This document shows positions 41,336 through 54,400 of a DNA stretch of 64,000 nucleotides, piece after piece (within the stretch, counting starts at the first letter, position 1; every line of letters begins with the position of its first letter). The stretch is from Neckera pumila. Lineage: Eukaryota; Streptophyta; Bryopsida; Hypnales; Neckeraceae. The translations under genes were made by a program, and so were the position numbers. Below the pieces are notes generated by a model. That model made no database searches. It was given only the letters and a program-made list of their open reading frames with translations, and was not told where the DNA came from. Where the stretch lies: positions 31,868,108 through 31,932,107 of the forward strand of contig OZ018408.1 of NCBI GenBank assembly GCA_963969595.1, written 5' to 3'.

Positions 41336-43439
41336 CCCTTTAGTGGTCGTACTCGTGGAGCAGCGTGGAAGTAGTGCAAAAACGCCGAAATCATGGAGGC
41401 CAAATGTGGAGTGCTTTGGTAATCTGGGACGAAATGAACCGTATGATCTAGGCTTTCTATCTGTGACAATTGAGTGAAGAGCACGAATCGCTTGAAATGC
41501 TAAGCGGATTTCCAGTGTATGAGCTTTGACCACTCTAAGAGGGCCGTTGACTGGCACGGGCAAAGTCTTTCTTCTTCATTCAGCTTTGATGTTGGAGGAC
41601 GTTTGATGTTCAGAAAAATTACAAAAAATACGCATTTGCAAGCTTGTCAAGAGGAGAATTGATACGACCATCTGAATTAGTGAAATTGTGAACAGCATGA
41701 TCGCCTGAGGCCTTGCAATCACCACCTCTTCCTGCGTGTGCAATATGAATGCATGGACGGGCATGGTAATGCTGATTTGTCGAGAAGACCAGAGGGAAGA
41801 AAATCCTTGGTGACGATGCTGCCCTGCCAAGCATCTCCGTAGTCTAAGGCTGCCCGAAGCTAATACGACGGAAAAGCTGACGTCCACAGAGGTGTACTTC
41901 ACGATACGGATATCATTTTTATAATGAGGTGTAACTACAAGAATTTTGTGAGGGCCAGTCTTCCTGAAGGGAATGCTGAGGAATGTGGAGGTTCACGGCG
42001 GCTTACACAGCAGAAGTGGTATTCTCCACGGCTTTCTCCTCACCGTGCTATTTATCGCACAATTGACCACAGTTATCGCAAATATCTTGGCTGGAGAAAT
42101 AGCAGTACTGTAACCTGCAGTACTCATCTACTACACTAGCGATATCAACTACGGAACACAAATTTCCTACAAGCCTGTTTTTTTCTCCAGAATTGAAATC
42201 TCCAACCAAAAACTCAGCTCATTTGTGCCTTCAAGCTCTTCCATGAGCCGGTCTACCAATTCAGATGAAGACTTGTAATAAAGATCCTCATCTTTGTCTG
42301 CATCGAATCAACAAAAGCTAGTTCAACAAACCATTCAATCCAACAAGTTACATGGAGTTCAATGATGAATGATGAACTACTGAACCTGAATTGAATCAAA
42401 TGCAAACCTACTAACAGATTGAAACCCCTCACCGTTGTCAACTTTGACAGTGCTAACATAATGAAACAGTAAAGCAGTAGGATCAGAACAATGAAACCTT
42501 CACAAGGGTCCATGCATACGTGAAACTATGAATTGATGAATCAAGTCATAGAAGCTTGCCTTGCATAGACTCCGCATGCTCCACTTGACCACAGACAGAG
42601 TGCGCTTCTCAAGCTTCAATTGCACAGCACCTCCTGTAATAAAAATAGAGTACAGCCAGGACAACACAGGCCCTGGGAACTAGGAGGTGTGTCAAGGCAT
42701 GGTCTTCTCAGGGACTAGAGACTTCTACAAACTAGTCAATTAAAGTTTAGGGGAAGTCACAAGTTACTGGTCATTAGAAAAAGCATCACTCCCTGCATAA
42801 CACTCCTCTACAAATCCAGTTCAAGCGTTTCATGCTACATCCCATAGAAGAAGAAAAACATAGAAAAGCTCTAAATAATTGTTCCAAGGATAAAAAAAAA
42901 CTGGCCGTAGCACTAGCTATGGATATGGGATAAGATGCAGGAAACCAAAAATTGCTTCCTCTCTCTTTCATGCACACATACAAATTTGCGTGAGCTAACA
43001 GATGACGTCATATTCACAGAAAAGGGGTGACACTTCCGTGCTCATACATTTTTTTAGGGGCAATCCGATGAAATGGAGGTCCACCTACTTAAGCTTTTAA
43101 ACTGAACTTCATAAGCATATAAACTGCTCTATATGTGCTGCAAAAACAAAGAACATTACGAATGTGCCTTACAATCTACCTCGGATATGTTGATCAGCAA
43201 TCGCTCCTCCCAGCTAACAGCATTCCTTAACATCCGACTCCATGAACACCCAGTTCTTCTTCCTTACTGATGAGTAACATAACACTATCAACAATACTGG
43301 TCCATAGACGCTAGTAAATATGAAAAAGCATTGACATAACTGCCTGGTGTTTTCAAAGCAAACTGTACATGTCTCTTGATTGGCGGTTGTAGTAACCGCT
43401 TCCACATCTCCTTGATTTATCAAATTGGCCAAGGACGCT
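41336..43439. other. Left 2.1 kb of the piggyBac element
   Basis: No conserved coding sequence was recognised. It probably contains the transposase 3' UTR near 43.2-43.4 kb. Short frames on both strands lack family resemblance. Confidence 0.4.
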
Positions 43440-46400
43440 TCAACTTCTGAGGACATAGTGGCTTCTCTGAAAGCAAAGCCCAGAATGAAGGAAAACACCT
43501 GCACACTGTGGGCAAACCAAGTTTGTTCGCTTTGTTCCCTTGCAATATCGACACTTCCGACGCTGGGATGTCCTAACCAGTCCATGAATACCTGGGATAG
43601 CAAGCCGGAATTGAGAAACAGCTCCCCTTTGCAAACTCCAAGGTCGGCTCCATTCTCCAGCGAGTTGAAGCTGAAACTGCAGATGTGTCAATGCTGGCTT
43701 GTTCAACTGCTCCGCCGCAACCTTGTGCAATATGTAGCTATTGACAATGGAGGTATCGAGGAGGTAGAAGAAGATCTTGTGCCACCACTTGTGACTTCTC
43801 GTTTGAGTGGTGTAGTTCCCTCGCAAGTGATCCGCAACATCTACTCCACGCATATATTCACAGTACCCTTTGTGAATCGGTGAGGTGTCCAAGTCCGTCA
43901 CCTCTCCGTCTATTCATCTCGGCACGGTGGGCCATGCTTGCCCAGAATGTGGAATGGGAGGATAAAACGTGGACAGCAATAGCACAACTTTTCGGTCCAC
44001 AAATACGACCAATGCTATCTCCCCGCTTTGATGCATCCACCAATGGATACTTCCCTGTGGCTCTTTCGAAAACCTCTTCAAGTCCTGCAGTGACTTCGGT
44101 AAACCCAATCGATTGCAGCGTACTGTCCCAACTCCAAACGTACCTTTAGATCGGAGCTCCATGAGTAGTTTCACTAAGGTGAACAAATTGTCAGTGCAGA
44201 CAATGTGTGCAAGGCCATGAAGCTCCTCCATTAAGTGCATGACAACGTCATGTGGATTTTTGGCGTCTCCCCTGCCGCCTCCTACCACCATCTCTCTGAA
44301 CAAGGATCCGGTGTAGATTTCAAAATCGTAAATGTACTTCTGTCGAGCGTCTGCAAGACACCAAACTTTCACACCCCACCTAGTTGGTTTCCTAGGCAGA
44401 TACTGTCTTATAGGACAATATTTGCCCTTGTAAGGGATCATGGTTTCGTCTATTGTCACTTCCTGGTTCAAATTCCAGTTGAATTTAAACCTCTGCTGTA
44501 TCTCACTGACAAGCCACCTCATTTTCCGGAGTTTGTCGTATTCTGCGTTTTCCCCTGGAATAGCAGCAACAGAGTCGTCTGCAACATGTAGGCAGCGAGT
44601 TATGTCTTCGTACCTCCTACTCGTCATAATGGTCGATATACTTGGGCAGTACAAAAATTCGTTGGTCTGATTCCAATAACTCCTGTGATTTGGTAATTGC
44701 TTGATGCCCATGAGGAGGTTGACGGCAAAGAATGCTCTCAATTCAATTTTATCCAAGCGCCACCAACTTGGACCTCCAAGGGGCAAGTTACTTTTGCTGC
44801 TGAGCTCGCTAGCGTATCGATTGGTGTCAGCACAGATGCGCTGTAAAGTATGGTCGCTCCAGTAGCGCCCCAGTAAAGAACCTACAGTAGGCATTCTGTG
44901 GAATGGAAAACTAGGTCCTCCAATGCGACCTGAGAACGGTGGGGCTGGGACAGCGAACGTTGAGAATTCCGTTGTCCAAGTTTCTTCAGAAAACGCTTGC
45001 AGGAAAGCCAAACGCTGAGCCGCTGCTGAAAGTCTACCGCCTGCAGGAGCTGGTGGTGCCGCTGCTGCGCCACATGGGGCGGGCCCATTGTTGCTTGAAG
45101 GCATGCGATAATCATGACTGGTACTTGCTTCACCCCGTGGGGCCCGTTGAGAGCAAGGTTGTAGGCATGGACGAGTGGAGCAACTGGCCTCCGGCACTGT
45201 AGGAAGTGCAGTTTGTGAATTTTTGAATAGACAATTACCCTTCACCTGCTGTAGCGTCTTCATCTGAACTGCAATGGCCTTATCTGGTCTTTGAGAGAGA
45301 GGACCACTTCTGTCGTGGCCGTCAATTGCACTGCGCACTTGGATAGTTCGGCGCATTGGAGGGCTCGAAGTTGAAACATGCTCTGCTACTTGCTGTCTTC
45401 TTTCTATTCTAGCTTGTGTACGCGGAGGACATACAGGTAGGCTATCACATAATACTTGCTGAAATAAGTGTGGAAAGCTGTCGCGCTTTGGCATGGAGTG
45501 CAAAGTTTTGGCTGAAGGAAGTGGTTGGTGGCTTAGTGACGGCGCACCATCCGCAAAGCACTTGCTGCCAAGCGTGAAGACTTCAGCAGCACTCCGCGAA
45601 GTGGGAAGGTAAACAGCCGAGGTGAGATGAGTACGCGCTCCACTGTCTGGCACATATGGTGCGTGATACGAGTCTCCGTCATTGTCATCAGCGATGCAGT
45701 CACAACTTGCAGAGGAACGCAACAAAGTCGAATAAAAACTTCCAAAAGAGGTATGACTCTCTTCCTCTCGCTCTTGGGATGACGGATGGCCACCCGTTAC
45801 AAGATACTCGCAATCTCCTGTGTTGACGTGTGATACATCTTTCGAGTTGCACTGCTCAAGAATGTCGATGCGGTCCACTTCCCCACAAGGAAGATGGACC
45901 TCTCTGCCATTGTCTAAAAGAACCACATACATTAGCTGAGGTCGATCGCTTAGGACATAAGAATGAATAGCAAGACCTAGAACCCAGAAGGCCGCTTCTT
46001 CTGTAGCATGACTTCCTACTTCTGTTGACAGCAATGATGCGGGGAACCGCACTAGCATTGGAGTGTGCAAAGGTGCCGTCTCACTTTGTGGCTGTGCTGT
46101 TCGAACTGACCACAAGTCACCTTGCCAATGCATGATGCACCGATTGTCGGAGGGCGCCATAGGAGTGTTGCTGCCGAGTCCCACAACGAATGTTGAATCA
46201 GTTTCCTCCGTCGACATGTTCATCGGCACCTTTGCTAAGTGGTCAGTGCACTTGGACAGCTTCTGTGGATTTACGTCGTCATCATCGACGATCGACTTCC
46301 CCAGCATGTTCTTCCGTTTCCGTGTGTCAGCAGATATTTCGTCTGAGCATGCTTCTGGTTCATTGGGAATTATCGATGCAGTCATGGTGCGCATCTGGTG

Positions 46401-46445
46401 TGGACTTGTACTTGGTGGTGTCGCTATGCAAGACGTCTGTATCAT
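43440..46445 (-). pseudogene. piggyBac transposase (DDE, DUF4371-unrelated PGBD type) with one in-frame stop
   Basis: One reading frame runs for 1,002 codons from ATG at 46445 to the stop at 43440, interrupted only by TGA at 43914-43916. The last half matches piggyBac transposases: EVTIDETMIPYKGKY (first catalytic Asp), IVCTDNLFTLV (second), and MRGVDVADHLRGNY (third Asp and its partner). The C-terminal cysteine-rich zinc domain reads RKCRYCKG, CPQCAG and HSGLC. The stop falls between the second and third catalytic aspartates, so the truncated product would lack the third Asp and the DNA-end-binding zinc domain. The changed codon sits in CCGAGATGAATA and could have been CGA. The N-terminal 480 or so residues, low in recognisable motifs but with WVLGLAIHSYVLSDRPQLMY, are far longer than in typical piggyBac proteins (about 600 residues in total). 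Confidence 0.9.
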
Positions 46446-48421
46446 GTTGCGCAAGGTCCGGCTCTACAATGACGCGTTGGAGCTACAAAGACGACAAAAA
46501 CAAGGAGGTGCTAAGATGTCCGGCCAGAGTAGGACACGAAGCGCGTGATTGACTTCGTCACTGAAGCCGTTGCGATGTCCTTCCGACAATCTCTCTCACC
46601 AGCCAAGGATTCGAGCACAATGGTGGCGGAAGAGAAAACGAAGTCCACGAGGTGTGTCTCTCTTCTTCACGCCTCTTTTAACAGCTTGTCGAAGGAGTTG
46701 TCTTCTATCAAGGAGACCAAGAATTTGCCGTGTCTGTGAGTTTGTTGCTCCCACAGAGGTGGTCCACTGTCGCAATGTCTGTCGTATGTAGGGCAACCAG
46801 AGTGGTTGCTGATCAGGAGATGGCACAACCCTGGCCATGAAACAAGAGTGTCATTATTGGCAGGTGCTTCCGTGTTTGTTGTAATGTACGTAATTATCAC
46901 CAATCCTGCCAAGAACGGCACATTGCATTGTGAAGATATGGGTAGAAGTAAATGACAGTCACTACTTCCCGAAAAAGGCAATCCGAACATCAATCCTGCC
47001 GTTTTCCAGAAGGAGGTACCACTTCGGAACTGCTCAAGTAAAGGTATTTCAATCAACGATATCCTGAGAGCATTTGAAGAGACTCTACAGTTTACTAATA
47101 ACATCTAGACAGCATTGTGCACAGAAATAGTAATTTGATCTTACATGTTTCCATGTGACTCGGCATATAAGTTATGATGCTGTGAACAAATGCATGTAAT
47201 GTACTTACCTTGACAAGGTTCTAATTGATTGAGTTTGTCCTTCACAGTGAGGATGGATGTGGACAGTCGCCCAGCACGTGGTGCAAAAGAGTGACGATGA
47301 GTTAGTAAAAACGGCCGACTTCTTTGTTGAAAATGAGAACAAGAGAAATCAAGCAAAGTCACGTGACTTAGACAGCGGAAGGTATGCACACTGTTCTGAG
47401 CAGTCGTGACTGCTCAAAGCTCATCGGACGTTGCTATTCAAGTATACTGGTAGACTATGTCATGGAAGCACTCATACTAGAAGGGAAATTCACATTGGGA
47501 GCTCAGATGCACATGCTCTAAAATTCTGAAGTTCTGTTCATACTGTATATTCATGTATCTTAGAACAATTGTTGTACTCTCTTCTTATGTGTAAAGCAGG
47601 AGTGATGGGCAAGTTGCTTGAATCGAAGCTCATGAATGCCGGAGATGGTGAAAATGCTCTTGTGTCACTAGGCAGGTTGATAGGCATCCAGGAGTGCTAC
47701 GCAAGGTGAAATTCTTTGACGGCTAATTCATGTTTTTCCCTACTCAGGAGGTCCTACTCTCTGCTCCATGATCAATGGCATGAACTCATGAACGGTGCAA
47801 TCAATGTACACTACGGCACGGAAGTGCAAATTGTGGTGTCCTCTACTTAGTAGGAGTACGTTCCATGAATTTTTTACAAACTTTCAGTTGTTTTGTACGT
47901 AGTACTACTGATTGAGTTGAAGAACATCTGAGTGTTGGCATTGAAGCTGAAGACGGCATGGTATTCTTGACCAAATTCCTAATGCTCTTGAAGTGACAAG
48001 TGGTGCTACCTTACTCAAAACTTGCAATTACCGGTTTCAGTAAATTCTTCTACCATGCAGATAAATTCTTCCTTTACTGACATGCACGACAAATAATAAA
48101 AGCTGCTGAGCTTTGCTGACGTAATGAAGTTGTACACTGACACACTACCCGATTTGAAAAATAGTAGTTCAAAATTTTAGAACTCCCACCACTTTTGTCA
48201 CTGGGCAAACAGAAATTTCTTGTTTTTCTGACATATCTCGCCCATACAATTTTACAAAAAAGCACATCATCATCTTAGAGCGTTGAACACTCCTTCCCAG
48301 CTGTAGAACTCTAGCACCAACCTCCACAAAAAAGGATGAATGAAAATTTGTAATTCTGAGAAAGATATAGAAGTTCTTGTCTGTACATCGTCCAAATTCT
48401 GGACGCCGGCGCGCTAAAGGG
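46446..48421. other. Right 2 kb of the piggyBac element
   Basis: It holds open frames on the minus strand (46596-46838, 46667-47104, 47141-47389) that overlap in different phases and match no family I know. They could include a 5' exon or leader of the transposase; there is no firm splice evidence. Confidence 0.4.
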
Positions 48422-48800
48422 TTAAGTGTAAAGAAAGTCAAAATGCTAGAAAAGATACCAATGCAACTTTTTGTCAATACATGCCTATTGAATACTGCGG
48501 AATCCAAGTTCATTCCTTTGATTTAATAGCAAAGCAAGGACACGAGACTTATGTTGGTATTCTTTACTGCCGTCATGAAAAGTAATGAGCTTATTAAAAG
48601 CTAGCCAAGACTACCACTTGAATACAATATGGACTAAAGAAATCTTTATAAAACTTTTCAAATTATTTGAAAGGTTGCCGAAAACCAAGTTAAAACATTT
48701 AATAATTGCCAAATAATTTAATAATAAAAAATGAACCACCAAACCACCTATTCTAATTTTAATTAATTATTCGGCAAAAGAATGCCAAAGGTGACCTCCG

Positions 48801-49205
48801 AATATGGTAAATATACAATGGAAACACCCAAAACCGTCAATATAAGCAATTCAGCATAGTTGGAGGCATTTTTTTATAAAAATAATTTTGTTTTAGTATT
48901 AGCAAATGAAAATTATGAATATTAAAAAAAATTAGTTTTTTCGGATGTGGTATTTAATTTCTATGATTTTCTAAAGTGCTGGCTTCCTAGACCATTGAAA
49001 TAGTCACATAGGTGGTCCCTGAATTTACATCTACAAAAAATCGTTAATTTGCAAATCAAAATTACATATGCATCCTTCAAATGCGTCAGCAAATCAGAGT
49101 TAATCATTTGAAGAGCACATTTATAAATGTCTAGGGATACATTTAGTGGTAGTCTAGGGTGCAAGAATGGGAATAGGGACGCTTTTGGGTGTTTCTACCA
49201 TATTC
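48801..49205. mobile_element. MITE family A, copy 2
   Basis: The right end, read inward, is GAATATGGTAGAAACACCCA. The left end reads GAATATGGTA then, after a 10-bp insertion, GGAAACACCCAAAA. Interior blocks ACCGTCAATATAAG and TTGGAGGCA match the copy at 5135-5514 in the same orientation. Non-coding. Confidence 0.72.
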
Positions 49206-51493
49206 TTTACCGGTATTCAAAACTTAAGATGTTCATTTTTTTATGTTTTGTGTATATGGACTAATTGAAAGCCTTGTCCAAAAATCTATGAAGGAATGAA
49301 TGACTATACTATTCACTACTGATTTATTGAGTCAACAACAGGTTTCATCAAATTTTGACATAATTTTTTTTTTAAGATTTGGCATTGAAAATTTTGGGTT
49401 GTTTAGATCATCCAATGTCCAAATTAATAAAATATTAATAACTAATTTTGTAAGTTTTAAAAACACTTACAATGAAAAGATTCTCAAGCTTTGATTATAT
49501 TAGATTAAAACATTTATTGATACCATTTTAAAAGATTAGAGTGGAGATGTTTTTAGAGCATCCATCCACTTGGGTGTGCTTCAATCTGGCCCCTTGCTCC
49601 AGTAGATTGCAAGAATTGGGGTAAACATATGAGCCTAATCTTATACCCAACTTTGCTTTCAATTGGACTGTAAAGCTCTTTATCCAACAAGATGAATCAC
49701 TTAGGAGTCTTATCATCCTATATTACATCCAAGAAAAAAGAAGAAGTGACATAGCATCATCTCCTACCTTGTCCACATGTTCATTATTAGCTTTCTATAG
49801 ACTACATCTGAAAGCAATAGATTTCCATTGGATTGAAATTTGTTGTCTCGGCTCTTCGCTAGTTAGCACTTTCCAAGGTCAATCAAGTCATTTTGGCCGT
49901 GGTAGGATGGAGTCTTCTCTTTGTTCTTCTACAACTTTAGCTTTCCATTCTACCACCTTGTTGGGTGGAGTGAAGATGCTTTTGGCACACTCATCTATAA
50001 TATTGTATAATTAATGTTGGTCCTCCCCAAATTTAAAAGGTATAATGCACTGTTCAATACCTTAACTCCAAAATGACCCTAAGGACAAAATGTGTCCTCG
50101 ACCAATTTTTGAAGTTAAAAAAAAACTTACCAAATCATTCATTTTAATAGTTTATATTTTTGAAAATTCTTTTTGAAGTTTAGTTTTAGCTTTATGAATT
50201 TGATTTTGAAACTGATTGATTATAAATTTTCTATTTAAGATTTTATGCATGGGGGTCCACTGCAATCTTGACTTTTGGTAGTGTTGAGGGTTCTTCGGAA
50301 TGAGCCTCAAATACACTAGATCTTTGAGAAAAAATCACATTAGAAATCCATTTAAAAGAATTGTAGAGTAGATTTTGATTAGTCATAAATTGATTGGAAT
50401 TATGCATGTTAGGCCCTTTAACCTCGTATTTTTTTGGTAACCAACTTTTTAGCTTTGACATGTGAAAAGAGGATTAAAAGAATTCAAACTACTTTCATAG
50501 TTTTAACACCTTCATGATCAAACATTATAATCTTTTAATTCGTAAGATACATTGTTGTGTTCTCTTTTCTAATGTGATCTCTAATATGTCTAGTTTGATT
50601 TTATACGGTTACAATTTAAAAAGAATCGATACAACTTATAAAAATTTGTCTTTTTGTTCAATTTAGAGCACATTCCTAGAAGCTCAGGAAATTCCAAGGT
50701 CATCTTTGGATTAAAGGAATGTATCTATTTATTAAAAAAGTGCGGTTCGCTAAGCAAGCATATGAGACAATTTTATTCACTGCATGTACATAGTAACATT
50801 GTTCACCAATGCTAGAGATAGGCCCTTTAGCAGTTTCAAAATGCAGGATGGATCCCCAAGCAAAAGACAAACAATTTTCAACTCATTGAGCCATATGCCA
50901 CATTGAAGAGCACTCAACTGATGCTAGACTCACAATTAAATATAATTGAATCTACAAGTATCCTAGGAAGGTTTTTTTAATAGAATCTTAAAGGAAAGGC
51001 TTCACAATTCAAAGATGTTATGTAGGGTTTCCTTGCAAGGATGCAAGAGGGACTCCTACCTCATTGGTAAACAATGAAATGTCACCCTTCCTCAAAATGT
51101 GACAAGCCAAGCTTACTCCACCTACTCCATCTTAGATCTACAAGTTCAAATTTTAGCCTAATCCTTTCTAGATTTTCTCCAAGTTGGCAAGGTGCAATCT
51201 TGCACTAAGTCTACTCTAAAATCTAAACGGGACTGTGTTCTAAATGCAATCCCTATCTAGGAATGAGTGACATCTTGCTTATCTATTACTGTCCATGATG
51301 AGTTGCATGATGAGTTGGGTAGGCATAAATGAACAGACTACCTTATGCTGACAAATGTGACAAGGCATCGAGAGTACCGCGGCGAGCCCAAAGATCCTTC
51401 CCTTTCACTGCAGACTGCAACAGTCGCAACCCGAAGCAGACGCAAAGAGCAGCAGACCCACTCAGAGATCGAGCAAGGCGAGCGATTACGACC
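49206..51493. other. Gene-free AT-rich stretch upstream of the P-II gene
   Basis: Short AT-rich frames only. The last few hundred bases, which are GC-richer from about 51340, are probably the promoter and 5' UTR of the P-II gene. Confidence 0.5.
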
Positions 51494-54400
51494 ATGGCAT
51501 CAGCTGCTGTAGGAAGTCTGGTGGCCCGATCCGCCTTCACGACCTCCATTACCACTCACAACAACAACAACAATGGCACCTCAGTGGCCTCAAACTGCCG
51601 TCCCTTCTTCGGAAACAACAGGGTTGCATTCGTTCCACCAGGTCAGATTTCTTGGGGAATTCGTGTGCACTCGAGAATCTTGGTGTCTCTCTTTGAAATC
51701 CGCAATTTGATGGACATGGTGGGTGTGAAATTTGGTGGGGAGATGAGAGGAGTACTCTTGCTCTGGTTCTGTTGGGTTGTAAATCGATGAGTTCTGCTTT
51801 GGGTTGTGTGCATTTTTTGGAATTAAGCTAGCGCTGTTTAGTTCGGATTTGAAACTATGCATTGGATTTGGAACCCAAATTCGTGTAGACTGGTGTCTCT
51901 CTTTGAAATCTGCAATCGTATGGACATCGTGGGTGTGAAAATTTGGTGGGGAGATGAGAGGAGTACTGTTGCTGGTGCTGTTGGGGTGCAAATCGCTGAT
52001 TTCTGCTTGGGTTGTGTGCAATTGTTGGATTTGAACTTACCCTGTTGAGTTTGATTTGCAAATATGCATTGGATTTGGAACTCGAATTAGGGGTTTAGGC
52101 ATAAGAAATGGAAATTGGTTTTGGAACATGAATAGTATAGCTTCGTGAGGTGGATGTTGTAGCCGAAGTATTGGTGTTGTGTATTGAAATTGGAGTTGGG
52201 AGGTTTGTCCTGGGTTTTGGGTTTTGAGTTGCAAACGCCTGAGTGTTTGTATATTGGTGATAAAATTTTACGTTAAAATTATGTACTCTTCCTCTGTTTC
52301 TATTCGGTTGCAAATCGCTGTTTTCTGCTCGTGTTGTGTACAATTGTTCGATTTAGCCTTGCGTTATTTACTTTGGATTTGAAACTATGCACTGGACTTG
52401 AAATTCGAATCGGGGATATAGGTTCAAGAAATGGAAACTGGTTTTTGGACATGAATAGTATCGCTTCGTGAGTGGGATGTTGGAGTCAAAGTATTGGTGT
52501 TGTTTGTGCTGAATTGGAGATATGTGCTGGGGTTTGGGTTTTGAGTTGCTTGCGTCTGAGTGTTTGTATGACGGAAATAGAATTTTACTTTCATTTGTAA
52601 TGCTATTAGATGTTTCAGAGTTTTTAAACGCAGGGGATTCAGTGATTCATTGGTCAGATGCTAAGAGCCTGAGGTGGACGAAGCGAGCTGCTGGGTTGGT
52701 GCGAGTGCAGGTGAACGATAATGGCTTTGATGCGCCTTCTAAAGGTGCGTTTGGGACCGTGTATCTAAGATCTCTAGTTTCTGCAAGCAGCAGGGAAATC
52801 TGAAAAAATTTAAGCAATTTTGAGTAGGTCGTATAGGAGCTTTTTTCTGTTCAGTTTGATTCGCTTTTTGACCAATGCTCGCATTATTTTCTTACTGTTT
52901 CTGGCGATGTATAAGTTTACTGCATCTGAATTTTGATTTTTTGCAATATGGTCAATTGAAGTGGTCAGTTTCAAACCACTACAAACTTGGTGCAAAAGGT
53001 TTTTGAGAGCAATTCGGTCTTGATTCTAACTTCTATATCCGCGGTGTGGATGTGCAGATTACCAACCGAGTTCAGAGTTTTACAAAGTTGAAGCTGTATT
53101 GCGGTATGCGTTCTAGACCAACTCATGCGTTGTGTCACTGATTCCTTGTCATTTGGAGTGTAAGCTTTTGCATTGAAAGTGAACATGTTACCCCCCTACT
53201 TGGGCTTGATGTTTTTTTAAGCAGTTGCGATTACGTCATGTGTGGACTTTCTTTTGTCTAATTCTATTTCATACATGACCAAGACATCCAGTGTTCATTG
53301 CTGATACTGGTGATATAAAACTTATTTTCGTTTCGATTATATTTTCACAATATGATCAATTGAATCATATATTTGAAAATCATGAATCTTCGGTCTTCTA
53401 GGGATTAAGGCTGAGAAAAGGGAATCTATGCATCTTGAAACTCGATATATCTTCATTCCTGGTAATAGAAAATATGTCGAGGATGAGCTCCATGTTTTTG
53501 GTTTTCTGTCTGGCCAAAGTGGTTGCTTCCGTATCTCTTATGAGTTGAAATAAGTCATTAGGAAGCTCAAGTAAGGTGACTACATATTCCAATGGAACAG
53601 AGACCATTCTTTAACATTAGAATCATCTTTTGGAAGCTGCCCTAAAGGCTCTTCCAAAACGTTTTTTCTACTTTTAGTTCAGAATCTTAGGGCATTTCAT
53701 TCTTGCATTCGTATGGGTTGTAATACATACTATAAGTTAGTGTGAAACACGGACAGATGCATCTTATGTTTTGAGTATTTTTTAAATATGCATTGACTAT
53801 ATGGTGGGTATTTTTGTGTGCATGCGTGGATGCTATGGAATTGACTCGTGGAAGACCTTGGCGACTCACTCCTGTTTCATCTGTATGCCCTTCACCTTTC
53901 TGTCTCTGTCCAACTGCACATCTTTATAATTATGAAAATATCCTTATGTTAAGGGATGTTCACACTTAATGTTAAGAGTGGTGTTAGCAAAGTGAATCTA
54001 GTCGAAAGATGTACTTAAATTCAATTAATAAGTCTCGTTTACACCACCTTAATACTGAATGCAAACATATCTTAGTGTTTGAGTTACCACTGGGTAAACA
54101 ACCTTCTAGTGGCCGTGACGGAGTAAACGTTGCTGTTTCTGCTATTAAATGTCTGCAGGCTCTTCTGAAAATGGGCATTCGAGGTGTAACTGTAACAGAG
54201 GTAGGAGGATTTGGAGCACAGGGAGGGTCACGTGAGCGCCAAGCAGGTATTTCACATTTCTCAACGACATAATCTAAAGTTTGAATTTTGATGACATGTT
54301 TTATTAGTAGAAAACTTTGTAGATTTGGTCCCAGACTGTTCCCATACTGTTCCCATATAATCAACTATCTGTGTGTCAGAAATTCAGTGCCGGGAAGGTA

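Larger units (their letters stand above)
41336..48421 (-). mobile_element. piggyBac-superfamily DNA transposon, 7.1 kb, complete ends
   Basis: TTAA flanks the element on both sides (41332-41335 and 48422-48425). The left end begins CCCTTTAGTGG, and the right end read inward begins CCCTTTAGCGC, so the inverted repeat is short (8 bp perfect). TTAA plus CCCTTT ends are typical of piggyBac-like elements. The transposase lies on the minus strand at 43440-46445. About 2.1 kb on the left and 2.0 kb on the right have no recognisable genes, which is more flanking sequence than most piggyBac elements carry; some may be untranslated or inserted sequence. The element sits in a repeat related to one at 61.9 kb. 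Confidence 0.85.

Noticed and set aside
43214..43603. 129-codon minus-strand frame at the 3' end of the transposase
   Set aside because: It overlaps the zinc-domain coding region in another frame; only the transposase frame shows conserved cysteines.
46596..47389. Overlapping minus-strand frames upstream of the piggyBac transposase
   Set aside because: They were considered as upstream exons of the transposase, but the frames conflict with each other and no convincing donor/acceptor pair joins them to the main frame.
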